DNA from: Nymphaea colorata
Lineage: Eukaryota > Streptophyta > Magnoliopsida > Nymphaeales > Nymphaeaceae
DNA: 64,000 nt
Direction: 5' to 3'
NCBI RefSeq assembly: GCF_008831285.2
Contig: NC_045138.2
Span: forward strand, 16,091,934-16,155,933
In this document: piece by piece, positions 24,501 through 34,588 of the stretch
How the letters are laid out: each line of letters opens with the position of its first letter
Position numbering within the stretch: the stretch's first letter is position 1
Notes under the pieces: model-generated
Told to the model about the DNA's origin: nothing
The model's input: only the letters and a program-made list of their open reading frames with translations
The model's database searches: none
Position numbers and translations under genes: made by a program

Positions 24501-25241
24501 CTAAGTGTGAGCACAATAGAGAAATGCAGTCAAAAGGGCAATATACCAGAGAAACCTACAACCACATTAAACTAAACAAAGAAAAAAATAAAATAAATCT
24601 ACGTTAAAAACTTAAAACTCACACAGATCCTAAGGCCGTCCCACGAATCGTATGAGGCCTTAGAAACCGCCAACATGCATCACTGAATTGTGAAAACTTG
24701 TTTGGTAGTGAATTTGAACCAGCCGCTCCAACTTTAGAACATGCCTGTCAAGAGATAGAGGTCAAACAAGCGCTGCAACGAATGCTTCTTACAAAAAAAC
24801 TGGGTCCGACATTAATGTTATTCTTTCATCAGAACTGATTCCTTACTTCTCCCTTATTTGCTGACCCCGGAGAGCACCATGGGCGGACAAAAACCTTTTA
24901 CATTGTTATGTAGACCGACTCAACAGGGAAAGAACCAATGAAGCAAATGCACAAAGCAACAAAAAGAAATACAGTACCCTGACAGAAGAGAGCCGTCGAT
25001 TGGGCGTGGCTGACGGCGAAACACGTCTACATCCAAGCCGGACCTTGCCCACCGGAGGAATGCCGGTAACTAGCCTGGCAGTGCATGGAGAGAAAGCAGA
25101 ATTGCAAAAGAAAGAAAGCGTCGGAACCCCAATTTGAGAAGCAGGACGCGCCGTCTTCCTCCTCAGCGGCGCAGAGTAAGGAGAGCAGCAGGAGAGCGAA
25201 GATGAGGAAGTGGGCAGGTGGGCGACTACAGCACGATCCAT
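18587..25241 (-). CDS. HST: Homogentisate solanesyltransferase, plastidic
   Basis: UbiA-family membrane prenyltransferase that joins solanesyl diphosphate to homogentisate, with loss of CO2, in the plastid inner envelope. This is the committed step to plastoquinone-9 (also called VTE2-2/PDS2 in Arabidopsis). Ten exons on the minus strand join in frame: 25241-24978, 24744-24623, 24461-24315, 23931-23706, 22700-22627, 22497-22405, 20512-20395, 19985-19923, 19327-19295 and 18661-18587, for 404 residues. Residues 1-88 form a Ser/Arg-rich transit peptide. The first Asp-rich motif NQIYDIGID is at about 169-177 and the second, KDLPDVEGD, at about 299-307. [19 protein letters not shown] and [18 protein letters not shown] mark HST rather than homogentisate phytyltransferase. 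Length is close to known HST (about 386). All splice sites are GT-AG. The start ATG gives the expected plastid-targeting leader. Intron 6 (20513-22404) carries a nested repeat element. Confidence 0.97.
20955..22065. mobile_element. Nested repeat element rich in GGGTACGG / CGTATCG motifs
   Basis: It lies inside HST intron 6. The outer part has GGTACGGGTACGGGTG repeats at the left (20965-21045) and GGGTACGGGTACGG at the right (about 22028-22060). An inner element (listed separately) interrupts it. The outer part looks like a non-autonomous transposon with subterminal GGTACGG repeats; no transposase is seen. I could not define its exact ends. Confidence 0.6.
21354..22026. mobile_element. Inner TIR element with CGTATCGTACGATACG palindromes
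   Basis: Ends are inverted: ATGTTATTCGTATCG at the left, and GATAACAT preceded by CGATACACGATACG at the right. They are flanked by GGGTA on both sides (a possible 5-base target duplication). The left 160 bases are packed with self-complementary CGTATCGTACGATACG and CGTATCGCACGATAC units. The rest is AT-rich without a transposase. It is inserted into the GGGTACGG-type repeat. Confidence 0.6.
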
Positions 25242-26640
25242 AAGAAGGGTTCAAAGACGAACAGCACCCTCGGTCTCTTCACCAGTAGACAAGCTGAGGA
25301 ACAGAAAAAGAAAATGGAAAATGATGACAGTGACGAAGAAGAGGAAAGAAAGAAGGATCGGAGACTCCTCCGCTCCTTATCTGGCACCGTCAGTGTTTCT
25401 GCTCTTCCTCCATGCGACGAGGGATTGATGGTGGTGAACAAACGGGACCCTCAAATTGATGCCCCTTGAGAGTTACACGTATGTTGTTCCTAGCTCGAGC
25501 TAAACGGGTGAACTCGAGTGTCGTATCATCTAGTTCTTTATTTTTAATTAAAAACTGACACTCTAAGCCCAGAATTGAAAACATTAGCATGAATAACTAC
25601 TGTTGTGCGTACATATGAGATTTTAAAAACAGAAAAAGAAAAAAGGAATTGATTAACTTGATTTCTCCTAACTCTTGCGAAATTTGTTACACATAAAAAG
25701 CAGTACTCAGATGTCAGTTTTTATTTGTACGCAGAGAGATCGCGTTTATGTATGTTAGTTCCGTATAGTTATCAAAACAGGTCTAATGAGTTGCATTTTT
25801 CGTGTGAATTGGGATCGGGTATCTACTTGAATGGGTTGCCTAACAATTTGAATCAGCCGTTAGTACTGCTTAGAGTGTCAATATACTCATGAAAATATAC
25901 TTAGTCTTAACGAACAGACCAAATTATATTTTGCCCACTTTGGCCGCAAGATCTCAAAGTCTTTCTGTTTTCAGGGAATTACAGTTGAAGAATAATCTTA
26001 CAAACCAAAGAGTGAAGAAATCTTGGAGTTTCGAAGTCACACAACGAGATTCAGAACGTCTCTGGAAGAGGGTGCAAGTACAATAAGACATGCATTGTAT
26101 CCAAATCAAAAGATTTCCCGATAAATGCAGAGTCTGTGACATAGTCTTATCGTCCTCGAGTCCAATCTCTTTTATATATGAAAGCCACAACCTGGGTCGA
26201 GCAGCAGCGTCCTCGAGTGCGGGATACCATGTGATTTTCTTCACTTTATTTTATATACAAAAGGAGATATTAGAATTCCTTTGATAAGTTTGTTAAGTTC
26301 CAATTCTTTTTAGGATCTGTCTAAAACTAATCTTCGTCACCAAACTCGGGTTATGGTGTGGTCCTAGCCTATTGGACCACCAATGCACTGTCGATATGAG
26401 GCCCCTCGAGTTAGCTCTAACCTAAGTCACATGGACATTGGTACGAGTATAGGCACGGATACGATGAAGCAAATATGGGTGTGTAGTTTTAGAAAATATG
26501 GGTACAGAGATACGGCAATATGTGAATATATAATATACAAAATCCCACAAACATTTGCATATTTTGTTAAAAGAAAAAAGGTTTAATGTGATTTGGATCG
26601 AGTCTGACCCAGACCTAAGTGTGGACATGATACAAGAACA
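25242..26640. other. HST promoter side and intergenic DNA
   Basis: This is upstream of the HST start. A plus-strand open frame at 25218-25469, rich in Glu and Lys, overlaps the HST leader in antisense. It has no recognisable domain and no ATG at its start, so it is not called. Around 26430-26560 there are GGTACGAG and GGTACAGAGATACGG motifs like the element in HST intron 6. No gene is recognised. Confidence 0.4.
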
Positions 26641-27105
26641 AAAATTTGTCAGTGTCCATGTGACTTTGGCTCTAACATGTGATGGGGCACCTTTTCTTTT
26701 GTTGGTTAATGGGTTGTATCTGCTTGCAGGCTGAGGAAAGTGTTAAGCACTTGTTCCTTCAGTGTGGAAAAGTTGTTCAGGTGCGGAGCACTGTTGTGAA
26801 TAAGTTTGGAAAGAACAGACTGCCAAGATTCAAGCAGAATTGGTAAGCAGTTTGCTGGAAGATCGCTTTTGATGTGATTGTTTTGTGGTGGTTCAGAAAC
26901 GATGGCCCACGAGTCACGACAAATGGGAGTTGATATGGGGAAGTCGTAGAGATGCCTTCGCAGCAGTTAAGTGGAAGGATGAGGAGGAAGATCTGCTTAA
27001 GATCTGTTTTTCGACGGGACTGGTTTGATGGCAAGAGCAGTTTAGTAATGGGAACAATGAGCTAGCAGCTCGGCTGGTGAGGCAAAGGCAGATGTCCAAA
27101 TTCAC
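26640..27105 (+). mobile_element. LINE-type retrotransposon 3' remnant
   Basis: The plus-strand reading CLQAEESVKHLFLQCGKVV (from about 26728) matches the zinc-binding region found after the reverse transcriptase in plant LINE ORF2 proteins. It is followed, after a stop and shifts of frame, by WKIAFDVIVLWWFRNDG (from about 26856), resembling the usual following segment. There are several stops; this is a dead fragment. No reverse-transcriptase core is seen in the window. Confidence 0.6.
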
Positions 27106-29432
27106 GGTGTTTTTAAGCTGGGTGGTAACAGAGGGACCTTCCTTGAGGGCTTGGAGAAATCTGTTATGTGAACTCGAAACTCGTGATGCTGCATCAGTTA
27201 GGTGACATTCCTTGGCAGAAACAGCAGCAAGTTTGGTCATCTTCTTAGTACTCTTAAGAAAACATAATGTCATTTAGAAAATGATGTCAAACCAAGAGAC
27301 CATGTGTACCTGCTTACGGCCGATTGAAAAGCAAGGTGATAATTTTCTTTGATCCCTACATGAAAGTTGAAAAGCAATATCTTAAACCACCTTCACATAT
27401 CATAACCTCAAGCATTGAACTAAGTCCTTGCTTAAACCTATCCATAGGGGTTAGCTCAATGGGCCAGATTATCGGCAGTTATGTTCAATTTCCATGGACG
27501 TCATTCTTTGTGCAAGCTGAATCTATATGCATAGCCGAGATCAAGGGGTGTAACCAAAGTGGTCTTGCAGACGCTGCTGCTCTTTACAGACTTCCCTTCC
27601 AAATCGTACAAAAGAGGTAAGGGTCATCATTAAAAGTCCTAATTAAGAGCACCAACCTTAAGGTTTGTACTATCGAAGTATTGACACCTATTTTAGCTGG
27701 ATCACTGCAGAAAATAATAGCTTAGCCATGAAGATTTACATGGATACATACAATTCAAAATGAGTGCCAATAATTTAGCCGCAAGTTATCAACTTACAAG
27801 GTCACAGAATGATTACATTTATGAACATTTCTAATCATAATGCTGTGTAATTGAACAGCATATGACACAATGAATAAGTAAATCAAATACTCAACCAGTA
27901 TTTCCCATAAATAACCAGAGTTCCAAGTATATGTCCACTTTCCAAATTATTCCTTTGTGAACTGTATATTATTTCAACTATGATAGCAACGGAAGGAGGG
28001 AAACGTCAATACTCAGACCCTTAAGATACATTTAATCCTATCCAACAATTATTGCTCTCTGTTCCCTCGTTGTGGAGTCGAGTTGCCTTGCTATGATCAT
28101 TATGCTTCTGCTACAGGCCTCTAACTAAATTATGTTTTGCTTTTGCTTCTATATTTTGCATACCTTGGCACCGCATGCTTCCCAGGGGTCTGCAATTGAA
28201 ATTTTTGACATATCCAATAACTTGTCTACATAAAATAACCATATAAGAAGGCTGAAAATAGAAAAGGTCTACTCACCTACCATTCGGAATCATGATAAAC
28301 TTCATCCAAGTAAGCCAAATTTCAGTCACTGCAACCAGATTTCAATGTCTCCACCAGAGATAGAAAGGTCTATTCCAGCATTGGGCTCCAAGATGATTAA
28401 TATGAACCACTATCCACAAGCCAAGATGGGCTTTATTATGCAGGCTACTTTCATCAATAACTAGACAAATTTCCAGCATGTGCTGGAACAGCAATAATCC
28501 AAACTGCGATAGTCCCTTGCATACCTGAATCTGAGGTTCCTGAAGTTGGTGAGTTGAGGTGGCAGAGACAGATCAGAACAGGATGAAGGATTGATGGAAT
28601 ATTGCAGTTACAGAGGTAATGCTGACAAAATAAGGTCCAGTTTGACTTGTTCTGACCAAAGAAATTATTAGTTTCCCCTGATTGCACCGCTAGACTGATC
28701 ACCTCTCCAAGAAACCTGTGATAAAAAGTGCCCATCACCATGGAAACATTTTCAGGTTCTAATTTCTGGATTCTACTCAAAGTCAAGCATCCATGACCAA
28801 GTAAGCACCAATAAGCTCACTACAAAGGTCTACAATAGAATACAAGCACCTTGAGGCAAATGCCAGACAAGAAACACCGTAACCAGGGAAAATAAACAAC
28901 AAAAGGATTCTCAGCATTTATGGGCCTAGAATAGAATATGTATAACCTAAGATGCCAAGCTGATAATCAATTCTCAACCAAAGAATAAATTTTCCTGAAA
29001 GACACAACTTTTATCAAGTAAAAACTGCTCTTGGTATAATTCCTGACGATTGGGCATCACAAAATCAACCCTGAAGTTAAAAATGGCCAACCAAGGATCA
29101 TATAATTACCATAACATAAACCAACAAAAAGTTTTACCTTTATGTTTATACTTTATACACATTCCATCATGTCAACAATGATGGTTGGACGGTCTGGCAG
29201 ATGTTCCATGTAGTAATGAGATTAAGCTGTAAAAATACATTACAACAAAAAATCAGCCTAGTCAATAAGCAAGAAATGATTGTATGTGTTGCTTCTTACC
29301 ACTTATAGGTGATGGCATCACATTTTCAATGTGAATGTGGCGTATGTGTCCTCCCAGACATGCCTACTAGAATGAGTAAGCTTGTAAAGCAATGTTCTCC
29401 AAGAAGCTAGTGCAGGCGGAAGATTGCAAACT
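27106..29432. other. Intergenic / probable PPR 3' flank
   Basis: No gene is recognised on either strand. The open frames at 27324-27620 (+) and 28454-28786 (-) show no family features. The right part may contain the PPR 3' UTR. Confidence 0.4.
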
Positions 29433-32285
29433 TCAACCATCTATATCCTTCACCCTTAAATTATGTGCAACAGTATTGGTTTCAGTGGCCTTCACATCCT
29501 TGGACAACTCTCGAGCCAAAATTATGTATGTCTGGAAACTGGGAGCATTACCATTGGTCTCCATGATATGAAGAAATTGCATACATATTTCTGGCTTTCC
29601 AGCCTTCAGTACACCATCAAGCAGTATTGTCCAGGCCACATCATCTGGACTCCACTGCTGCTTGAGGATATGCTGAAATACACTCTGAGCCTCTTCGATC
29701 CTACTTACTTCGGTAAGAGCACATATCAAACTCTTAAATGTACTCAATGCCAGCTCAAAACCTTCCCCAACCATCAGACTGAAAATTTCTAGTGCACGGT
29801 CAACATTCAATTGTTTACAGTATGAAGCCAGCAGCGAGGTGTATATTGACCCGTTAGGCCTTAACCCGTTGCTCTTCAAGTGGCAAACTAATTGATCGGC
29901 TTCACATACCTTGTCTTCTCTACACAGCCCACCTACCAGGACACTATACGATCCAACAGTAGGCTTATATCCCATTTCCAATAACATGGTCAAAAGACGA
30001 GAGAACAAGTCAATATTCAGCCCACTGTCCCGAATATCAGAGCTATCAAATTCCTCAAATGGAACCAACCATTTCTCATCTTGCAATTTGTTCTCATTTT
30101 GTATCCCCTTTGCTAATGCAACATAAGTTCGATAACTAGGCTCACAACCCGCATGAACCATCTTTAGCAAAACTTTAAATGCATGATCTAATCTACCCAA
30201 CAAAACATAACCACCAATTAGTGAGGTAAAAATTACATGATCCGGATGCCATCCTTCTTCTATTATTTTATCAATCAACACCTCTGCCTCCTCAGCTTTT
30301 CCTTCTTGGCATAGACCATAGACAAGGGCAGCATAAGTGTGCAAATTTGGTCGGCAATTCTGTTTGATCATTTCATCTACAAGCTTAAAAGCACCATAAG
30401 TATTTCCTTCCTTGCAAAGACCATAAACAAGTGTAGAATAAGTAACTACATTTGGGAGCAATCCAAGATCAATCATCTCACCATACCGTTTCATTGCTTC
30501 AGGTACCCTTTTTTCATTGCAAAGTCCACTAATGATGACACTATATGTATGTACATTTGGTTCACAACCATTCTCATGCATCTTCTCCATTAAAGAAAGC
30601 CCTACATCTAATTTTCCATTCTTACAGTGACCATCAATGAGTGCAGTAAAAGTGATTTCGTTTGGGTTCAAACCACTCTCGCACATTTCAGTAAACAAAT
30701 CAAAAGCCTGTTCCACTTGGCCCCGTTTGCAGAACCCACCAATTAGTTCAGTATAGGTCCATTCATCAGGAGAACATCCACACTCCTTCATCAATTCAAA
30801 TAGTCTAACAGCATTATTGAGCTCACCTCTTCCACAGTATCCATTGATCAGCGTGTTGTATGTTACTGGTGTTGGAGAAGGCCCTACCTTCAGCATTCTA
30901 TTGAAAACAGCCATTGCCGTTTCCAACTTATAAGCTATACAAAATCCCTTGATTATTTCATTATATGTTTGAGTATTTGGCATGTAACCGTGCTTCTCCA
31001 TTCTCTTCACAAGATCCAAAGCCTGTTCAATTCTTCCTTCCGTGCAAATCCCATCTATTAAAGCATTATACGTTGCAGTATTAGGAATAATGCCTTCTTG
31101 GAGCATCTCATGATATAAACCACAAGCCACTTTCAGCTGATTACCAGTGCACAAGCCACTAATAAGTGCCGTGTAAGTCTGCACATTTGGTCTGCATCCT
31201 CGCTTCTTCATATCATCAACTAGAAAAATTGCATCACTAACTCGACCAGAAGCACAAAGGCAAGTAACTGGAACCGTGTACGTATAAACAGTTGGTTCAC
31301 ATCCTTTCTCTATCATACTTTTAAGAAGATTCAACCCTTCATCCACCCTTCCTGCATTGCATAAACCATTAATAAGAGTCGAGTAAGTCACGGAGTTAGG
31401 CTCATTTCCTTCCTCAACCATACGTCTCAACAATCTGAAAGCTGCTTCGAGATTGTTATTCCTGCAATGCCCCAGAATCAAGGAAGTGTAAGTGAAGGTG
31501 TCGGGCCGATAATCAGTTGCAAGAATCTGCTCATAGAAGACCATTGCTTCTTTCACCTTCCCCTTCTTGCAAAGAATGTTGATCATGCTATTGAATGTCA
31601 GTAATGTCGGCCTCAGGCCACGAGTCAAGAGCTGAGAATATAAATTCTTCGCGATAGAAATAGATCCGAACCTCCCCACTTGAATCAAAAGCGTATTATA
31701 TGCTTCAATGGTGACTCCAAAGCCCGTCGATTCAATCTCATTCAGGAAACCAATAACCCTCAAAATATCACCTTCACTTGCACAAGCCTTGATCATCAAA
31801 ATCAGCGTATGACCCGCCCGTCTAGATAATCTTTCCCTGACCAACAACCTCAATAACGCAAAGAGGCAATCTAAGTTGTGATGGTACTCAGGTCGTTGGC
31901 CCATCCAATAGAAGAATTGAAGCGCTGACTTTGCGTCCTTGTGAATCTCTATAACTTTGGCGACATGATTGGGAGTCAATCTAAAGGCGATTTTCTTCAG
32001 GTCGGGGTTATCTCTCCAAGAAAATTCACGGAGGACTTCACAAACTCTATTGACCAAATCCACAAACTCCCACTGATTCGTTCGTCCTGAACTACCAGAC
32101 CCAGCAGCATCACTAAAACAAGACGTTGCAGGATCAGACCGGCAACCAAATTCAGAGGAGAATGGTTTCAACGATGGTTGAAAACCAATCACAAAACTCA
32201 TCCGGGCGCGAGAAAATCCAGATGGGTATCTCAATATATTGAATAAACACGAGAAGGAAGGTGTGCGGAAGACCTGCCAGGACAT
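29433..32285 (-). CDS. P-class pentatricopeptide repeat protein, about 20 repeats
   Basis: Organelle RNA-binding protein of the P-type PPR family, expected in mitochondria or plastids, where such proteins stabilise, splice or help translate specific transcripts (family knowledge; the RNA target is unknown). One intact intronless frame of 950 residues runs from ATG 32285 to the stop at 29433. The first 60 or so residues are Ser/Arg/Phe-rich, fitting a targeting peptide. From about residue 194 to 735 there are roughly 16 uninterrupted 35-residue repeats (for example TYSTLINGLCNAGRVDEGLN and TYNTLINGYCGRGELNNAVR). A linker of about 40 residues (roughly 735-775) follows, then four or five more repeats up to about 930. 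No E, DYW, SMR or other C-terminal domain is present. The arrangement recalls the At5g65560-type proteins; orthology is an inference. Confidence 0.97.
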   Translation of the reverse strand: MSWQVFRTPSFSCLFNILRYPSGFSRARMSFVIGFQPSLKPFSSEFGCRSDPATSCFSDAAGSGSSGRTNQWEFVDLVNRVCEVLREFSWRDNPDLKKIAFRLTPNHVAKVIEIHKDAKSALQFFYWMGQRPEYHHNLDCLFALLRLLVRERLSRRAGHTLILMIKACASEGDILRVIGFLNEIESTGFGVTIEAYNTLLIQVGRFGSISIAKNLYSQLLTRGLRPTLLTFNSMINILCKKGKVKEAMVFYEQILATDYRPDTFTYTSLILGHCRNNNLEAAFRLLRRMVEEGNEPNSVTYSTLINGLCNAGRVDEGLNLLKSMIEKGCEPTVYTYTVPVTCLCASGRVSDAIFLVDDMKKRGCRPNVQTYTALISGLCTGNQLKVACGLYHEMLQEGIIPNTATYNALIDGICTEGRIEQALDLVKRMEKHGYMPNTQTYNEIIKGFCIAYKLETAMAVFNRMLKVGPSPTPVTYNTLINGYCGRGELNNAVRLFELMKECGCSPDEWTYTELIGGFCKRGQVEQAFDLFTEMCESGLNPNEITFTALIDGHCKNGKLDVGLSLMEKMHENGCEPNVHTYSVIISGLCNEKRVPEAMKRYGEMIDLGLLPNVVTYSTLVYGLCKEGNTYGAFKLVDEMIKQNCRPNLHTYAALVYGLCQEGKAEEAEVLIDKIIEEGWHPDHVIFTSLIGGYVLLGRLDHAFKVLLKMVHAGCEPSYRTYVALAKGIQNENKLQDEKWLVPFEEFDSSDIRDSGLNIDLFSRLLTMLLEMGYKPTVGSYSVLVGGLCREDKVCEADQLVCHLKSNGLRPNGSIYTSLLASYCKQLNVDRALEIFSLMVGEGFELALSTFKSLICALTEVSRIEEAQSVFQHILKQQWSPDDVAWTILLDGVLKAGKPEICMQFLHIMETNGNAPSFQTYIILARELSKDVKATETNTVAHNLRVKDIDG

Positions 32286-32522
32286 CTCTGGTTCTGATTA
32301 TTCATGTGGATCAACCCTCTCCTTCTTCCACTAAACTTATAGTCTTCCGGTGGCGATTAGTCATCTAATCCTTCCTCGACTGCTGACAAAGAGATGAACA
32401 TCGAGTGACAACATTGGATGTCCCTCTGACTTCGACCTCGTATCCTTGGACGCATTGTGAGAAATCGCCAACGGCACTCCGCACAAGCAGGTTCCCTCCA
32501 TGGTCGAAGAGGAGAGGCCCGT

Positions 32523-32554
<32 letters not shown>

Positions 32555-33735
32555 AACCGTGAATGCCGTGAAGAAGACGGCTACTGATGGGCAACGGAGA
32601 ACAGAGAGAGATGAGAGAGAGAGAGACGAGAGGAGAGAGAAACGATTGTCGATGTGCCCTAACGAAACACAGAACGAAGACGGCCTTCGCTTGATCCTTG
32701 CCTTCCGGGCTCCGCTCTACGCCGTCTCCTTGAGCAACAGTTTACATTTTGGGTCCTTACTTTTATTTAAAACATGCTAACCAGATGTCCTTTAATAGGA
32801 AATTCAAGTAACATTTAAATTTTAAATAACTTTAGTTAAAGCTTAAAGGTTAGAACACGGTAGCAATTTTTTTGTTATTTTGGATGTAGGGTCGGAGAGT
32901 CTATATAACAAGGCTTATTTAAAACCCATGCTTCTAACAAACTTTTAATTTGATAGTGCAATTAAGATTACCATCATGATCAAATCTATTGATCTTAATT
33001 TGAATGAAATAGGAGTCGCACCTGAACTGCATGATGTAGCGCCAAAAATCTTTGCATTTTTTGAAATATAAGTTTTAAACCCAACATTAGAAATCAATGA
33101 TCCAAGATTCGCGGATCTTAGATTAGCTGTGTAGATGATTGTAGATAATCAAACACAGTCCAGATGCAATATTATATCTGTAAGACTTTATACAATCATA
33201 TTTCCATGTTAATTTCTCTATGTTTTTTGTACGTGTAGAATTGATTCGGTAAGAAGTAATTCTAAAGTGGCATTTGAATGACACCCAAAGTCATATTCTG
33301 TAATACGGTTTGATTAACTTCACAAACAAAAAGGAAGAAAGCTGAATCTTTGCCGCTTGATTCATTCTTTGGCTGATCATGGGGAGTTTCAATATTTGCT
33401 AATTTTTCAGATGAAAAAGGAATACGGAGCCCTTTTTCAAATTAGTCATGCATAGCTGTACACGAACCGAAATTTTGATTTCCTTTTTTTTCTCCTTCAC
33501 GAAGCCAAATCCAATTTGCCTTGCCATCCATCCGGTCAGGTGATCTAATATATATATATATATATATATAAAATTCATCTCAAGTAAACAGAATAGAAAA
33601 GTATATATACGATTATGAGATGATGACAAAAATATTCATCACAAATTTCATTTTGTTTTTTTTCACCATTCATTATATTTAATTGGAACGGTCAATGGAA
33701 AGCAATATATATATATATATATATATATAACTTAA
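32286..33735. other. PPR upstream region and intergenic DNA
   Basis: The first 450 bases are relatively GC-rich and probably hold the PPR promoter and leader. The rest is AT-rich with no gene. A (TA)n run is at about 33549-33570. Confidence 0.45.
32522..32554. repeat. (CT)n microsatellite upstream of the PPR gene
   Basis: A CT run lies about 240 bases upstream of the PPR start codon, followed at about 32604-32640 by GA-rich sequence. This is common in plant 5' UTRs and promoters. Confidence 0.9.
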
Positions 33736-33764
33736 GTAAATCATAAAACCACGTTCAACTTTGC

Positions 33765-33797
<33 letters not shown>
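33706..33797. repeat. Two (TA)n microsatellites
   Basis: TA runs are at about 33706-33728 and 33768-33797, separated by a stretch containing AAACCACGTTCAACTTTGC that recurs near 49130. Confidence 0.95.
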
Positions 33798-33802
<5 letters not shown>

Positions 33803-34345
33803 AAATGCGCCCATAGTTTTGCGCACACAGATTATGGCTTCCATATACGAATTAGAGTTTAATTTTGAGGTGATCTTATTCTTTGAATAATGTCTTGCCA
33901 CGATGCCTACAAGGGCTCGTCCCCCCAGCTCTATTTGTGATAAATGTTGAAGTTGAGTCATATTTTTCATAAAAGTTAGGGGATAAGGGCTTGGTGAGAG
34001 AAAATAATATTGGAAAGGAAAACAGCTAACTTTTGTTTACTATGTCAATCAAAAATTATCTTCAAGTTCTTATCTGACGACTTTGGGGAAAAATTATAGT
34101 TTCCATTAAGAAATTTATAAAATAAATTCCCCTTTTAGAAATAAATAAAAAAAACGAAATATTTTGCTTTCCCGCGTATGTTTTGCCTTTTTCGTAGAAA
34201 AAAACTATTGAGATTTTATTTAAAAAATCAGGCTTTTCATGGAAACTGCCAGCTAAAGGCTTGATATGCGTGTTTGATTCTAAAAATAAATTATGTTCGA
34301 TCGTCTGTATTCAAACATGAAACAATATATCTTCGATATGTGTTT
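33740..34345. repeat. Segmental duplication, copy 1 (partner 49120-49765)
   Basis: The segment is repeated in direct orientation 15.4 kb to the right. Shared strings in order are AAACCACGTTCAACTTTGC, GAATGAAATGCGCCCATA, GAGGTGATCTTATTCTTTG, GATGCCTACAAGGGCTCGTC, TTCTTATCTGACGACTTTG and GGCTTGATATGCGTGTTTGA. Similarity stops near 34345, about 160 bases before the tRNA gene. No coding potential is seen. Confidence 0.9.
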
Positions 34346-34508
34346 CTAATTCTATGCACAATGGAATACGATTTTTTTTTCCTTTTTTTGGATTTTCAGT
34401 CTGAGTTATATTTGAACCCGAACCCACACACTAGGGAGACAATGGGGGACTCGAACCAATAAGGAAATATACTTAAAGATTGAGACCCTACCGAACCGGT
34501 AGGACACA

Positions 34509-34580
34509 GTCGTTGTAGTATAGTGGTGAGTATTCCCGCCTGTCACGCGGGTGACCCGGGTTCGATCCCCGGCAACGGCG
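34509..34580 (+). tRNA. tRNA-Asp (anticodon GTC)
   Basis: Complete 72-base cloverleaf without intron. The acceptor stem GTCGTTG pairs with CAACGGC (34573-34579), with discriminator G at 34580. The anticodon stem CCCGC/GCGGG encloses the loop CTGTCAC with anticodon GTC. The B box GGTTCGATCCC is intact, and a T run (34582-34588) follows as RNA polymerase III terminator. It matches the usual plant nuclear tRNA-Asp. Immediately upstream (about 34420-34500) is sequence with GGACTCGAACC, a minus-strand B-box-like string, possibly a SINE trace. Confidence 0.98.
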
Positions 34581-34581
34581 T

Positions 34582-34588
34582 CTTTTTT
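34582..34588 (+). terminator. RNA polymerase III T-run after tRNA-Asp
   Basis: Seven consecutive T residues follow one base after the tRNA end, the normal Pol III stop signal. Confidence 0.85.

Noticed and set aside
25218-25469. Plus-strand Glu/Lys-rich open frame opposite the HST start
   Set aside because: No ATG at its start, low complexity, no domain; it is the complement of the Ser-rich HST leader and transit peptide.
29463-30593. Several plus-strand open frames across the PPR gene
   Set aside because: All are antisense shadows of the intact 950-residue PPR frame.
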